From: Agromyces hippuratus
Lineage (GTDB): Bacteria > Actinomycetota > Actinomycetes > Actinomycetales > Microbacteriaceae
Assembly (NCBI RefSeq): GCF_013410355.1
Contig: NZ_JACCFI010000001.1
Coordinates: 2,542,001-2,606,000, forward strand
Length of the DNA stretch: 64,000 bases
Direction of reading: 5' to 3'
The position numbers were made by a program, and so were the translations under genes. This document shows, in pieces, positions 42,561 through 51,289 of the stretch. The notes below the pieces were generated by a model. That model ran no database searches. It saw nothing but the letters and a program-made list of their open reading frames with translations, and was not told the DNA's origin. Each line of letters begins with the position of its first letter. Positions within the stretch are counted from its first letter, which is position 1.

Positions 42561-42866
42561 CTACCAGCTCGACTTGGTGATGCCGGGCAGCTCGCCACGG
42601 TGCGCCATGTCGCGGAAGCGGACACGCGAGACACCGAACTTCGTGAGCACACCACGGGGGCGGCCGTCGATGGCGTCACGCGAGCGCAGGCGAACCGGCG
42701 ACGCGTTGCGGGGAAGCTTCTGCAGGCCCTTGCGAGCGGCCTCACGGCTCTCGTCGGTGCCGTTGGGGTCGACGAGCGCCTTCTTCAGCTCGAGGCGCTT
42801 CGCGGCGTACCGCTCGACGATCACCTTGCGCTGTTCGTTGCGCGCGATCTTGCTCTTCTTCGCCAT
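42561..42866 (-). CDS. rpsN: Ribosomal protein S14, zinc-independent type
   Basis: 101 residues. It is the long S14 form without CxxC motifs: MAKKSKIARNEQRKVIV at the start, RLRSRDAIDGRPRGVLTKFGVSR in the middle, and RGELPGITKSSW at the end. The short zinc-binding S14 of 61 residues is the alternative in Actinobacteria. Third gene of rpmB-rpmG-rpsN, 2 bp after rpmG. In Streptomyces and mycobacteria this zinc-free set is repressed by Zur, but no Zur-like box is visible upstream of rpmB here. Confidence 0.96.
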   Translation of the reverse strand: MAKKSKIARNEQRKVIVERYAAKRLELKKALVDPNGTDESREAARKGLQKLPRNASPVRLRSRDAIDGRPRGVLTKFGVSRVRFRDMAHRGELPGITKSSW

Positions 42867-42868
42867 TC

Positions 42869-43036
42869 TTAGCGCTCCTCTCGGAAGTCGACGTGCTTGC
42901 GCACTACAGGGTCGTACTTCTTGAGCACGAGGCGGTCGGGGTTGTTGCGGCGGTTCTTGCGGGTCACGTAGGTGTACCCGGTGCCGGCGGTCGACCGAAG
43001 CTTGATGATCGGCCGGATGTCCTGTGCCTTCGCCAT
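42869..43036 (-). CDS. rpmG: Ribosomal protein L33, zinc-independent type
   Basis: 55 residues of the large ribosomal subunit: MAKAQDIRPIIKLRSTAGTG at the start, ending KHVDFREER. The CxxC pairs of the zinc-binding form are absent (YVTRKNRRNNPDRL instead). The ATG overlaps the rpmB stop by one base (TAATG), and rpsN follows 2 bp later, so the three are translated as a unit. Confidence 0.95.
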   Translation of the reverse strand: MAKAQDIRPIIKLRSTAGTGYTYVTRKNRRNNPDRLVLKKYDPVVRKHVDFREER

Positions 43037-43272
43037 TAGAGCTTCACCCCACGTGCCTGCATGTCCTTGACCACTGCCTCAATGCCACGAGCGTCGATCA
43101 CCTTGATGCCCTTGGCGGACACGTTGATGGTGATGCTGCGACGCAGCGACGGCACGAAATAGGTCTTCTTCTGCACGTTCGGGTCGAAGCGGCGCTTCGT
43201 CCGGCGGTGCGAGTGCGAGATGTTGTGCCCGAAGCCGGGAACGGCTCCAGTCACCTGGCACACTGCTGCCAT
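43036..43272 (-). CDS. rpmB: Ribosomal protein L28, zinc-independent type
   Basis: 78 residues of the large subunit. MAAVCQVTGAVPGFGHNISH shows that the second cysteine of the zinc form is replaced (CQVTG), and the C-terminal cysteine pair is also missing. SHRRTKRRFDPNVQKK is the conserved rRNA-binding core. First gene of the operon; RBS GGAGGAAACCA upstream of the ATG. The 200-bp leader is GC-rich and no AT-rich Zur palindrome is present. Confidence 0.95.
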   Translation of the reverse strand: MAAVCQVTGAVPGFGHNISHSHRRTKRRFDPNVQKKTYFVPSLRRSITINVSAKGIKVIDARGIEAVVKDMQARGVKL

Positions 43273-43484
43273 TGGTTTCCTCCAATACCGAGGGGCGGAT
43301 GCCCCTCCCAAGGTCTCTTGTCTGCTGACCTTCCCCATGCGGAAGCCCGCGATCTCTCGCGTGATCTCGATGGGGAGTGTCGCGGCATGGGCAGTGGAAG
43401 TGCCCAGCCAACGAGCCAGCTTACCAGATCGAGCGCGGGCGACCGCACACGAGCCCGAACCGAGCGGATGCCGCGGCCCCGTCG

Positions 43485-44156
43485 TCACTCGGAGGGCGCA
43501 GGCTCCTCGCCGATCGTGCGACGCGAGAGGAGTGCAGCCAAGAGGAAGCACAGCGCGCCGAGGAGGGTACCGAGGTTCGCCCAGAACATGCTCGTGAGCG
43601 TGCCGGTGTCGGGATCGACGTAGGCGCCGACCGCCGAGACGGCGAACGCGATCGAGCCGAGCATGTTGAGCCACGTGCCGTGCCAGGTGCGGGCGTCGCG
43701 GTCCCAGAGCTCGCCGCGATCCTTCGTCGCCACGATGGCGAAGGCGCTCGCGGCGAGGAATGCGACCGAGCCGAACGCGTCGGGGCGCCAACCCGCACCG
43801 AGCTTCGTCGGGTCTGCGACGGCCGCGGCGAGCGCGACCGCGGTGCTCACGTTGAAGCAGAGCGTGCCGGCGAACTGCACCGCCGCTGCCCACCAGTCCC
43901 AGAAGTCGGCGTGGCTGGTGCCGCCTCTCGGAACGCGGCGGCCGCTGAGGCTCAGCTGGATGAATGCGGCGAGCGTGAAGAAGACCGAGCCGACGAAGAA
44001 GGTGATGCCGACCCCGACGCCGCCCACCCACTCCGCGTAGAACGGGATGGCGCCGACGAGGAAGCAGAAGGAGCCCACGGCGAAGCCCCAGGCCTCCCGG
44101 CGCAGCCGCCGAGGCCGGGGCACGCGGGCGCCGATGCGCTGCTCTGGAGCCGCCAT
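43485..44156 (-). CDS. Putative YrhK-domain membrane protein
   Basis: 223 residues, about six membrane helices in two similar halves: AWGFAVGSFCFLVGAIPFYAEW with GITFFVGSVFFTLAAFIQLSL, and WLNMLGSIAFAVSAVGAYV with NLGTLLGALCFLLAALL. The repeated pattern G-S-x-x-F-x-V-G resembles the YrhK family of small membrane domains, which I name with moderate confidence only. A polar central loop with WDWWAAAVQFAGTLCFN precedes the second half. No operon partners. Confidence 0.55.
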   Translation of the reverse strand: MAAPEQRIGARVPRPRRLRREAWGFAVGSFCFLVGAIPFYAEWVGGVGVGITFFVGSVFFTLAAFIQLSLSGRRVPRGGTSHADFWDWWAAAVQFAGTLCFNVSTAVALAAAVADPTKLGAGWRPDAFGSVAFLAASAFAIVATKDRGELWDRDARTWHGTWLNMLGSIAFAVSAVGAYVDPDTGTLTSMFWANLGTLLGALCFLLAALLSRRTIGEEPAPSE

Positions 44157-44253
44157 GCTGCAACTCTAGCCATCGGTCGATGGGCGGCCGGGAACGCTCG
44201 GTGAACGCAGCCCGACGGTTCGCCGTCGTATCGGTCTCACTCGATCTGCACTA

Positions 44254-44274
44254 TTGACGCCCTTCGCCGAAGGG
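44254..44274 (+). promoter_or_regulatory. Possible gad promoter with an inverted repeat in the spacer
   Basis: TTGACG (44254-44259) is followed by the perfect inverted repeat CCCTTCG-C-CGAAGGG (44260-44274) and then CACACT as a weak -10. The repeat fills the spacer, so a bound regulator would block RNA polymerase. Start point would be about 90 nt upstream of gadB. Confidence 0.45.
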
Positions 44275-44380
44275 GGCCACACTCGGAGTTTGGGCCGTCT
44301 TCCGGGGGTCGACACCCACTCTGCCGTCTCGGACGCGCCCATGTTCATGCACGACGAAGCAGAACACGGGGGACAACACC

Positions 44381-45835
44381 ATGACCGATCTCAAGCCACG
44401 ATCGCATTCCGGCAGCGGCAGCAGCGAACCGATCACGCCGGATCGTTCGAGCCACGCGTTCGCCGGAATCGGGGATCGCAACCAGCTGAACCCGATCTTC
44501 GCGCGAGAGGGCGAGGCGACGGACTTCCCCCTGGACCGGATTCCCGACGGCGAGTCGCTGCCCGAGACCGCGTACCAGATCGTCCATGACGAAGCCATGC
44601 TCGACGGCAACGCCCGCCTGAACCTGGCGACCTTCGTCGGCACGTGGATGGACACGCACGCATCGCAGTTGTACGCGGAGACCGCCGACAAGAACATGAT
44701 CGACAAGGACGAGTACCCGCAGACCGCGGCGATCGAGACGCGATGCTGGAAGATGATCGCCAGTCTCTGGAACGCGCCGAGCGCGGAGGGCGCGATCGGC
44801 ACGTCGACCATCGGGTCATCCGAGGCATGCATGCTCGGCGGGCTCGCACTGAAGCGCCGCTGGCAGCTGCGGCGCCGCGCCGAGGGCAAGTCGACCGAGA
44901 AGCCCAACCTCGTGCTCTCGAGCGCGGTGCAGGTGTGTTGGGAGAAGTTCTGCAACTACTGGGACGTCGAGGCGCGCTACGTGCCGATCAGCGACGAGCA
45001 CAAGGTGCTCGACGGCCACGACCTCGACAAGTACGTCGATGAGAACACGATCGGCGTGGTCGCGATCATGGGCGTGACCTACACCGGGATGTACGAGCCC
45101 GTCGCCGAGATCTCCAAGGCGCTCGACGCGATCCAGGAGAAGACCGGCCTCGACGTGAAGATCCACGTCGACGGGGCATCCGGTGGCATGGTCGCGCCGT
45201 TCCTCCAGCCTGATCTCGTGTGGGACTTCCGCGTCGACCGCGTCGTGTCGATCAGCACCTCCGCACACAAGTACGGGCTCGTCTACCCCGGACTCGGATG
45301 GGTGGTCTGGCGCACGGTCGACGACCTGCCGAAGGACCTCGTGTTCGACGTCACGTACCTCGGCGGTCACATGCCGACGTTCGCGCTGAACTTCTCGCGC
45401 CCCGGAGCGCAGGTGCTGCTGCAGTACTACCTCTTCCTCCGCCTCGGGTGGGACGGCTACCGCAAGGTGCAGCAGGCGTCGCAGGATGTCGCGGTGTACC
45501 TGTCGGGCGAGATCGCGAAGATGGACGCGTTCGAACTCTGGAACGACGGCACCGACATCCCGGTCTTCGCATGGCAGCTGAAGCAGGGCCACACCGAGAA
45601 CTGGAACCTCTACCACCTCTCGGAGCGACTGCGCCTGAAGGGCTGGCTCATCCCCGCCTACCCCATGCCCGACAACCTCTCGGACCTCGTGGTGCAGCGC
45701 ATCGTCGTGCGGAACGGCCTGAGCCGGAACCTCGCAGAGTCGCTCCTCCTCGACATCCAGGAGGCCACCGAGTTCCTCGATGCCCTCGAGTCGCCCATGC
45801 CGATCGAGGGCCAAGTGTCCTCCTTCACGCACTGA
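44381..45835 (+). CDS. gadB: Glutamate decarboxylase
   Basis: Cytoplasmic PLP enzyme that turns glutamate into GABA plus CO2, consuming a proton. 484 residues. The PLP lysine is in STSAHKYGL (Lys297); substrate and cofactor blocks include YPQTAAIETRCWKM, GTSTIGSSEACMLGGLALKRRW and HVDGASGGMVAPF. RBS GGGGGA 7-8 nt before the ATG. It is followed 9 bp later by the glutamate/GABA antiporter, giving a complete gadBC acid-resistance module. The C-terminus is a little longer than E. coli GadB. Confidence 0.95.
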   Translation: MTDLKPRSHSGSGSSEPITPDRSSHAFAGIGDRNQLNPIFAREGEATDFPLDRIPDGESLPETAYQIVHDEAMLDGNARLNLATFVGTWMDTHASQLYAETADKNMIDKDEYPQTAAIETRCWKMIASLWNAPSAEGAIGTSTIGSSEACMLGGLALKRRWQLRRRAEGKSTEKPNLVLSSAVQVCWEKFCNYWDVEARYVPISDEHKVLDGHDLDKYVDENTIGVVAIMGVTYTGMYEPVAEISKALDAIQEKTGLDVKIHVDGASGGMVAPFLQPDLVWDFRVDRVVSISTSAHKYGLVYPGLGWVVWRTVDDLPKDLVFDVTYLGGHMPTFALNFSRPGAQVLLQYYLFLRLGWDGYRKVQQASQDVAVYLSGEIAKMDAFELWNDGTDIPVFAWQLKQGHTENWNLYHLSERLRLKGWLIPAYPMPDNLSDLVVQRIVVRNGLSRNLAESLLLDIQEATEFLDALESPMPIEGQVSSFTH

Positions 45836-45844
45836 GGCTGACCC

Positions 45845-47491
45845 ATGACCGCCATCAAGGAGCCGGGAGGCACCCCGGCAGGGTCGGCAGCACCGAAGCG
45901 CGCCGACGGCACCGTCGCGCCGTCGCCCGAGCACGTGAAGGCGCACCCGTTCGACAAGGTCCCGCACAAGCCGGCGATCGGCGCACCGGGTGTGACCTCG
46001 CAGAAGTTCATGTCGCTCATGCAGCTCGCGATCCTGACCGTCGTCGCGGTCGCCTCGCTGCGGAGCCTGCCGGCGATGGCCGGATACGGGCTCGGGTCGA
46101 TCACCCTGTTCATCATCCCCGCGATCTTCTTCCTCGTACCGACGGCGCTCGTCGCGGCGGAACTCGCGACGGGGTGGAAGGGCGGCGTGTTCACGTGGGT
46201 GCGTGAGGCGTTCGGCGGCAAGTGGGGATTCCAGGCGATCTGGCTGCAGTGGGTGCAGAACGTCGTCTGGTATCCGACCCAGATCGCGTTCATCGCGGCG
46301 TCGCTCGCGTTCGTGTTCCTCGACCCGAACCTCGCGAACTCCGGGCTCTACACCGCGATCGTCATCCTGGTGCTCTACTGGTTCTCCACCTTCATCACCC
46401 TGAAGGGCGGCAACCTCTTCGCGAAGGTCGGCTCCTGGAGCGGACTCGCCGGAACGATCTTCCCGGGCCTGCTGCTGATCATCTTCGGCATCATCTGGGT
46501 CTCGACCGGCCAGACGAGCCAGATCCCGCTGACCGCCGAGTCGATCATCCCGCCGTTCACAGGGCTCGCCTCGATCGTGCTCATCGTGTCGAACGTGCTG
46601 GCGTACGCGGGCATGGAGGTCAACGCGGTGCACGCGAACGACCTGAAGAACCCGGGCAAGGAGTATCCGAAGACCGTGCTCATCGCGTCGATCCTGATCC
46701 TCGGCATCTTCATCGTGCCGACGATCGCGATCGGCCTGGTCGTGCCGTCCGACAAGCTGGGGCTGACGACCGGTATCAACCTGGCGTTCCAGGGGTACTT
46801 CGAGGCCTTCGGCGTGCCGTGGCTGACACCGGTGCTGTCACTGCTCATCGCGCTCGGCGCCTTCGCCTCGGTCGTCACGTGGATCGCGGGTCCGTCTCGC
46901 GGCCTCCTCGCGGCCGCGCGCAGCGGATACCTCCCGGTGTTCCTGCAGAAGCGCAACAAGGCGGGCGTGCAGGTCGGCATCCTGACCGTGCAGGGCATCG
47001 TCGTGACGCTGCTCGCGTCGCTGTTCCTCTTCGTGCCGAACATCAACACGGCGTTCATCCTGCTCGTCGACATGGCGGCGGCGCTCTACCTCATCATGTA
47101 CATGATGATGTTCGCCGCGGCCATGCGGCTGCGGGCGAAGCAGCCGCACGTCGTGCGCACCTATCGCGTGCCCGCGATGTACGTGGTCGCGACCATCGGG
47201 TTCCTCGCGTGCCTGGCCGCCTTCATCCTCGGGTTCATCCCGCCCGAGGGCTTCGGGGGCGGGGCGCCGGGCTGGACCTATCCGGTGCTCGTCGGAGTGG
47301 TCGTGCTCGCGCTCGGCGTGCCGCCGCTCATCTTCTATGCTGCGCGGAAACCGTCATGGGACCAGCGCACCGCCGAGGAGAAGACGACGTTCGACGACGT
47401 GCTCGTGAATCCCCCCGCCGCCGCGAACCCGGCGGGTGCCCCGGCGACGCCTGGGGTCGCAGCCGGCGGGGCACCGCCGCCTGCTGGCTGA
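45845..47491 (+). CDS. gadC: Glutamate:GABA antiporter (GadC-like, APC family)
   Basis: Inner-membrane antiporter of 548 residues with about 12 helices. A 60-residue polar N-terminus precedes helix 1 (QLAILTVVAVASLRSLPAMAGYG), a GadC signature; WLQWVQNVVWYPTQIAFIAA and NAVHANDLKNPGKEYPKT are also conserved. The C-terminal tail after the last helix is about 60 residues, proline/alanine-rich, in the place of the pH-sensing plug of E. coli GadC, though its sequence is unrelated. RBS GAGG 7 nt before the ATG. It exchanges external glutamate for internal GABA, completing the acid-resistance pair with gadB. Confidence 0.93.
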   Translation: MTAIKEPGGTPAGSAAPKRADGTVAPSPEHVKAHPFDKVPHKPAIGAPGVTSQKFMSLMQLAILTVVAVASLRSLPAMAGYGLGSITLFIIPAIFFLVPTALVAAELATGWKGGVFTWVREAFGGKWGFQAIWLQWVQNVVWYPTQIAFIAASLAFVFLDPNLANSGLYTAIVILVLYWFSTFITLKGGNLFAKVGSWSGLAGTIFPGLLLIIFGIIWVSTGQTSQIPLTAESIIPPFTGLASIVLIVSNVLAYAGMEVNAVHANDLKNPGKEYPKTVLIASILILGIFIVPTIAIGLVVPSDKLGLTTGINLAFQGYFEAFGVPWLTPVLSLLIALGAFASVVTWIAGPSRGLLAAARSGYLPVFLQKRNKAGVQVGILTVQGIVVTLLASLFLFVPNINTAFILLVDMAAALYLIMYMMMFAAAMRLRAKQPHVVRTYRVPAMYVVATIGFLACLAAFILGFIPPEGFGGGAPGWTYPVLVGVVVLALGVPPLIFYAARKPSWDQRTAEEKTTFDDVLVNPPAAANPAGAPATPGVAAGGAPPPAG

Positions 47492-47527
47492 CCGGCCGGC
47501 GCTCGACGACGAACGGCGAGTGAACGA

Positions 47528-47561
47528 AGAGGGGGCGGATGCCGCAGCATCCGCCCCCTCT
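47528..47561. terminator. Bidirectional terminator between gadC and the betaine operon
   Basis: AGAGGGGGCGGATGC and GCATCCGCCCCCTCT form a perfect 15-bp stem around CGCA. It serves gadC (ending at 47491) and the leftward betaine-binding gene (ending at 47594). Confidence 0.88.
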
Positions 47562-47593
47562 GTTCGCCCGCCTGTTCGCGTGGCGCGCTGAAG

Positions 47594-48487
47594 CTACTTC
47601 GTCAGCGAGTCGACGTACTCCTGGTTGTCGGCGATCCACTGCTCGACGATCGGCGCGTAGTCGTCGGAGCCGTCCGCGTTGAACATCGCGTTCTCGAGCG
47701 AGAAGAGCAGCTCGGAGTCCATCTCGAAGTCCTGCAGCCAGCCCGCGAGGGTCGGGTGGGTCGTCTCGAAGCTCTTGCCGCCGAAGGAGTGGATGCCCTC
47801 GGCCTCGCCGAGCGCGCCCTCGGGGTCCTCGAGGTCCTTGAGGGGGAACGCGTCGTAGGCCCAGTGCGGGCGCCAGAGCGTGACCGCGACGTTCTCGCCG
47901 GCCTCCGTGGCGGCGGTCAGCTCGGCGAGCATCGCCGGCGTCGAGCTCGTCAGGTAGTCCATCTTCTCGAGGCCGTAGGTCGGGATGACCTCTTCGGTCG
48001 TGACCCGGTTCAGGCCCGAGCCCGGCTCGATGCCCACGAGACGGTTGTCGAAGAGCTCGGCGTTCGCGGCGAGGTCGGCGAGCGAGTCGACCGGGGCGTC
48101 CTCGTTCACGGCGATCGTGAGCTTGGCGTCTTCGTTCCAGGCGCCGAGGTCGACGAGGTCGTCGCCGTACTGCTCGATGTAGTCGGCGTGCGTGATCGGC
48201 AGCCACGTGTCGAGGGTGACGTCGTAGTCGTCGGTCGTGAGGCCGGAGTAGACCGGCGCCGGGTCGGCGTACTCGAGCGTGACGTCGTAGCCCTGCTCGG
48301 TGAGCACGGCCTTCCAGAGCTCGCTCGCGGCGATGCCCTCGTCCCAGCCGTTGAAGACGGCGATCGTGACGGACTTCTCGTCGCCGTTCTCGAGGGTCTC
48401 GGCCTCCGCGCCTGCGGCGCAGCCGGCGAGTGCGAGTGCGGAGACCGCTCCGAGTGCGAGTGCTCCGGTGAGCGTGCGCTTCTTCAT
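47594..48487 (-). CDS. proX: Glycine betaine/proline ABC transporter substrate-binding lipoprotein
   Basis: Extracellular binding protein of 297 residues. Lipobox LAGC (Cys23); mature domain of the OpuAC type starting VTIAVFNGWDEGIAASELWK. The aromatic residues that bind the trimethylammonium group are expected in FNGW, DTWLPITHADY and LWRPHWAYD, all present. Last gene of the ProV-ProW-ProX operon, about 120 bp after ProW. Imports compatible solutes under osmotic stress; choline or ectoine as the ligand cannot be ruled out. Confidence 0.92.
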   Translation of the reverse strand: MKKRTLTGALALGAVSALALAGCAAGAEAETLENGDEKSVTIAVFNGWDEGIAASELWKAVLTEQGYDVTLEYADPAPVYSGLTTDDYDVTLDTWLPITHADYIEQYGDDLVDLGAWNEDAKLTIAVNEDAPVDSLADLAANAELFDNRLVGIEPGSGLNRVTTEEVIPTYGLEKMDYLTSSTPAMLAELTAATEAGENVAVTLWRPHWAYDAFPLKDLEDPEGALGEAEGIHSFGGKSFETTHPTLAGWLQDFEMDSELLFSLENAMFNADGSDDYAPIVEQWIADNQEYVDSLTK

Positions 48488-48606
48488 GTGTGTTCCTTTC
48501 CTCCCGTGTGCTGTGTCACGGGTGTTGGGGAGCGTCGCGCGATTCCGCGCGACGAGTCGTTCACCGCGGCCGGACCGCGGGGTCGGGCCGCGGTGCGGCC
48601 TCGGGG

Positions 48607-49530
48607 TCAGGCGGTGGCGGATGCCGCGGGCAGGCGCTCCGCCTCGGGGCCGAGCGGCTCCGCGGCATCCGTCGACGGCGCCTGATCGCGTCGCCTGCTC
48701 TGCTTCCGCGGGGTGCCGAGCGCGCCGGTCACGCGGTCGAGGATGATCGCGAGGATCACCACCGAGAGTCCGGCCTCGAAGCCGAGGCCGACGTCGATGC
48801 GGGTGAGCGACTGCACGACCTCGCCGCCGAGCCCGCCCGCGCCGACCATGCCGGCGATGACGACCATCGAGAGCGAGAGCATGATGACCTGGTTGACGCC
48901 GGCCATGATGCTCGGCATCGCGAGCGGCAGCTGGATCTGGCGGAGGATGCGCCACGGCGATGCGCCGAACGCCTGTCCGGCCTCGACGACCTCCTTGTCG
49001 ACGCCGCGGATGCCGAGCTCGGTGAGCCTGACGCCGGGGGCCATCGCGAAGATGATCGTCGCGACGATGCCGGGCACGACGCCGACGCGGAAGAGGATGA
49101 GCGCCGGGATCAGGTAGACCATCGCCGGCATCGTCTGCATGAAGTCGAGGATCGGACGGATGACCTTCGACGCCACGTCGGAGCGGGCGGCGAGCACGCC
49201 GAGCGGCACCGAGATCACCACGGCGATGAGCGAGGCGACGAGCACGAGTGCGAGCGTCGACATGGCGTTGTCCCACTGGTCGACGCCGACGATCACGAGC
49301 AGGCCGAGTGCGGAGCCGACGGCGAGCTTCCAGCCCTTCGCGAACCAGGCGATCGCGGCGATCACGAGGATGACGATCCAGAACGGCGGTGTCTGCAGCA
49401 CGAAGTCGACGAGGTCGTAGAAGCCGGCGAAGATGTTCCGCACGACGGTGAAGAACCCGCCGAACACGTCGGTGATGAAGTGGATGACGGCGTCGGCCCA
49501 GTCGCCGAGCGGGAGTCGGAAGTCGTTCAT
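48607..49530 (-). CDS. proW: Glycine betaine ABC transporter permease
   Basis: Inner-membrane permease of 307 residues with about seven helices. GRPILDFMQTMPAMVYLIPALILF-type sequence (PILDFMQTMPAMVYLIP here) is the conserved start of the permease core; VEAGQAFGASPWRILRQIQLPLAMP is the EAA loop. Its ATG overlaps the ProV stop by ATGA, so the ATPase and permease are translationally coupled. The first 60 residues form a periplasmic or membrane lead as in ProW. Confidence 0.93.
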   Translation of the reverse strand: MNDFRLPLGDWADAVIHFITDVFGGFFTVVRNIFAGFYDLVDFVLQTPPFWIVILVIAAIAWFAKGWKLAVGSALGLLVIVGVDQWDNAMSTLALVLVASLIAVVISVPLGVLAARSDVASKVIRPILDFMQTMPAMVYLIPALILFRVGVVPGIVATIIFAMAPGVRLTELGIRGVDKEVVEAGQAFGASPWRILRQIQLPLAMPSIMAGVNQVIMLSLSMVVIAGMVGAGGLGGEVVQSLTRIDVGLGFEAGLSVVILAIILDRVTGALGTPRKQSRRRDQAPSTDAAEPLGPEAERLPAASATA

Positions 49531-50939
49531 GCCGGGCTCCTCTCCCCCGCGGCATCCGCTCGCGTGGCTTCTGCGCGGATCACGGCGGCCTCCGCCGCCG
49601 CTGCCGCCACTGCACTGGCATCGGCCGCATCGGCCATCGCCGTGTCGGGCCGAGCCGTGCGGTGCAGCGTCGCGGTGATGACGTCGACCGGGATCGTCGC
49701 GGGCGTCTCGATGACGGTGTGCTCCCCCGTGTTCGACGAGACGTTGCCGAGGGCCGCGAGCAGGGTGACGCGGGGCACGGCGCCGAGCAGGCGCCCCTGG
49801 TCGTCGACGACGGCGAGCGGCAGCTGGCTCTCGACGGCGCTCTCGAAGAGCTCGGAGAGGTGCTCGTCGGCGCCGACGACGGGGTGGTCGTCGCTGATCG
49901 CCGGCTCGAGCGATCGCTCGCCCCGCTGCACGAGCCGCAGCACGTCGCGGTCGTGCACGACGCCCAGCAGGCGACGGCCGCCGCCGACCACGAAGACCAT
50001 CGAGGTCTGCAGGTCGCGCATCGAGCGCAGCGCCGCACGCGGACCGGCCGAGGCGGTGACGACGGCCCGCGGGGCCTCCATCACGTTGCCGGCCGTCAGC
50101 ACGCGCGAGCGATCGACGTCCTGCACGAACTGGGCCACGTAGTCGTCGGCGGGGTCGGTGAGGATCTCCTCGGCGGTGCCGAGCTGCACGATGCGCCCGT
50201 CGCGCATGACCGCGATGCGGTCGCCGAGGAACATCGCCTCGTTGAGGTCGTGGGTGATGAAGACGATCGTCTTGCCGAGCTCCTGCTGCAGCTCGACGAG
50301 CTGCTCCTGCATCTCCTTGCGGATGAGCGGATCGAGCGCCGAGAACGCCTCGTCCATGAGCAGGATGTCGGTGTCCGACGCGAGCGCACGAGCGAGCCCG
50401 ACGCGCTGCTGCATGCCGCCGGAGAGTTCGGAGGGCATCTTGTCGCCCCAGCCGCCGAGGCCGACCCGCTCGAGGATGTGCTCGGCGCGTTCACGCCGCT
50501 CGGCGGCGGGCACGCCCTGGAGTTCGAGCCCGTACGCCGCGTTCTCGAGCACGTTGCGGTGCGGCAGCAGCGCGAAGTGCTGGAACACCATCGAGACGTG
50601 GCGACGACGCACCTCGCGAAGCCGCTTCGGCGACATGCCCGTGATGGTCTCCCCCATCACCGTGACGGTGCCGTCGGTCGGTTCGAGCAGGCCGTTCAAG
50701 GTGCGGATGAGCGTCGACTTGCCCGAGCCCGACAGCCCCATGACGACGAAGATCTCGCCGCGGCGCACGTCGAACTCGGCGTCGATCACCGCTGCGGTGC
50801 CGAGCGGTGCGAGTTCGGCGCGGCTTGCGCCGGAGCGGAGTCGGGCGAGCGCCTCCGCCGGCTTGCGGCCGAAGAACTTGGTGAGGCGACGGACCGAGAG
50901 TGCCGGCGATTCGGCCTCGATTGCTGGTGTTTCGGACAT
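49527..50939 (-). CDS. proV: Glycine betaine ABC transporter ATPase with CBS domains
   Basis: Cytoplasmic ATPase of 470 residues. Walker A GLSGSGKST (68-76), signature LSGGMQQRVGLARA, Walker B ILLMDEAFSALD, H-loop FITHDLNEA. Residues about 285-420 form two CBS domains (RVLTAGNVMEAPRAV, HPVVGADEHLSELF and LGAVPRVTLLAAL) that sense ionic strength or c-di-AMP in homologues. The C-terminal 50 residues are Ala-rich and extra. Start ATG at 50939 with GGGAG upstream. The long leader has several hairpins and could be regulatory. Confidence 0.94.
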   Translation of the reverse strand: MSETPAIEAESPALSVRRLTKFFGRKPAEALARLRSGASRAELAPLGTAAVIDAEFDVRRGEIFVVMGLSGSGKSTLIRTLNGLLEPTDGTVTVMGETITGMSPKRLREVRRRHVSMVFQHFALLPHRNVLENAAYGLELQGVPAAERRERAEHILERVGLGGWGDKMPSELSGGMQQRVGLARALASDTDILLMDEAFSALDPLIRKEMQEQLVELQQELGKTIVFITHDLNEAMFLGDRIAVMRDGRIVQLGTAEEILTDPADDYVAQFVQDVDRSRVLTAGNVMEAPRAVVTASAGPRAALRSMRDLQTSMVFVVGGGRRLLGVVHDRDVLRLVQRGERSLEPAISDDHPVVGADEHLSELFESAVESQLPLAVVDDQGRLLGAVPRVTLLAALGNVSSNTGEHTVIETPATIPVDVITATLHRTARPDTAMADAADASAVAAAAAEAAVIRAEATRADAAGERSPA

Positions 50940-51289
50940 GGACAGGCTCCCGGAGCGCACGCCGAACGCCGCGCACGGACGACGTGCGCGGTCAGGAATC
51001 GGGCAGGGCTGACTCGTGGGTCACGGCCGGGTTGACGGCGATCGGGAGGTCTGGACTCAAGCCCCGTGCTGATACCGGGCGAAACGACTTCCTTGCATCC
51101 GGCCATCGGGGCCGGATGCCACGCCGCCGAACCATACGCTTCTGCATGCCGTTTTCGGAATGCAGAACCGCGGACTGGGCGATTCGGTCTTGCAGGACCG
51201 TGTCCACCGTATCGAGGTCGTCGAGGCAACCCAAATCGTGCGGCGTGAATTGCCCCCGGATCTGGGTTTTCACTTCCGCGACCGCGGCA
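50940..51289. other. Hairpin-rich intergenic region between zur and proV
   Basis: 350 bp of lower GC than the rest. It contains three hairpins: GCATCCGGCC/GGCCGGATGC (51095-51119), TTCTGCATGCCG-TTTT-CGGAATGCAGAA with one mismatch (51140-51167), and CGGTC-TTGCAG-GACCG (51185-51200). A minus-strand open frame from a GTG at 51273 has weak third-position GC and no RBS, so I do not call it. The hairpin at 51140 may terminate the zinc operon; the rest may be a structured leader for the betaine operon, or remnants. No known riboswitch was recognised. Confidence 0.55.

Noticed and set aside
43273..43484. Zur box upstream of rpmB
   Set aside because: I looked for an AT-rich palindrome like that at 55445 and found none in this GC-rich leader.
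50992..51273. 93-codon minus-strand open frame between zur and proV
   Set aside because: Third-position GC is far lower than in the genes around it, there is no RBS, and the region is full of hairpins. Kept as noncoding.
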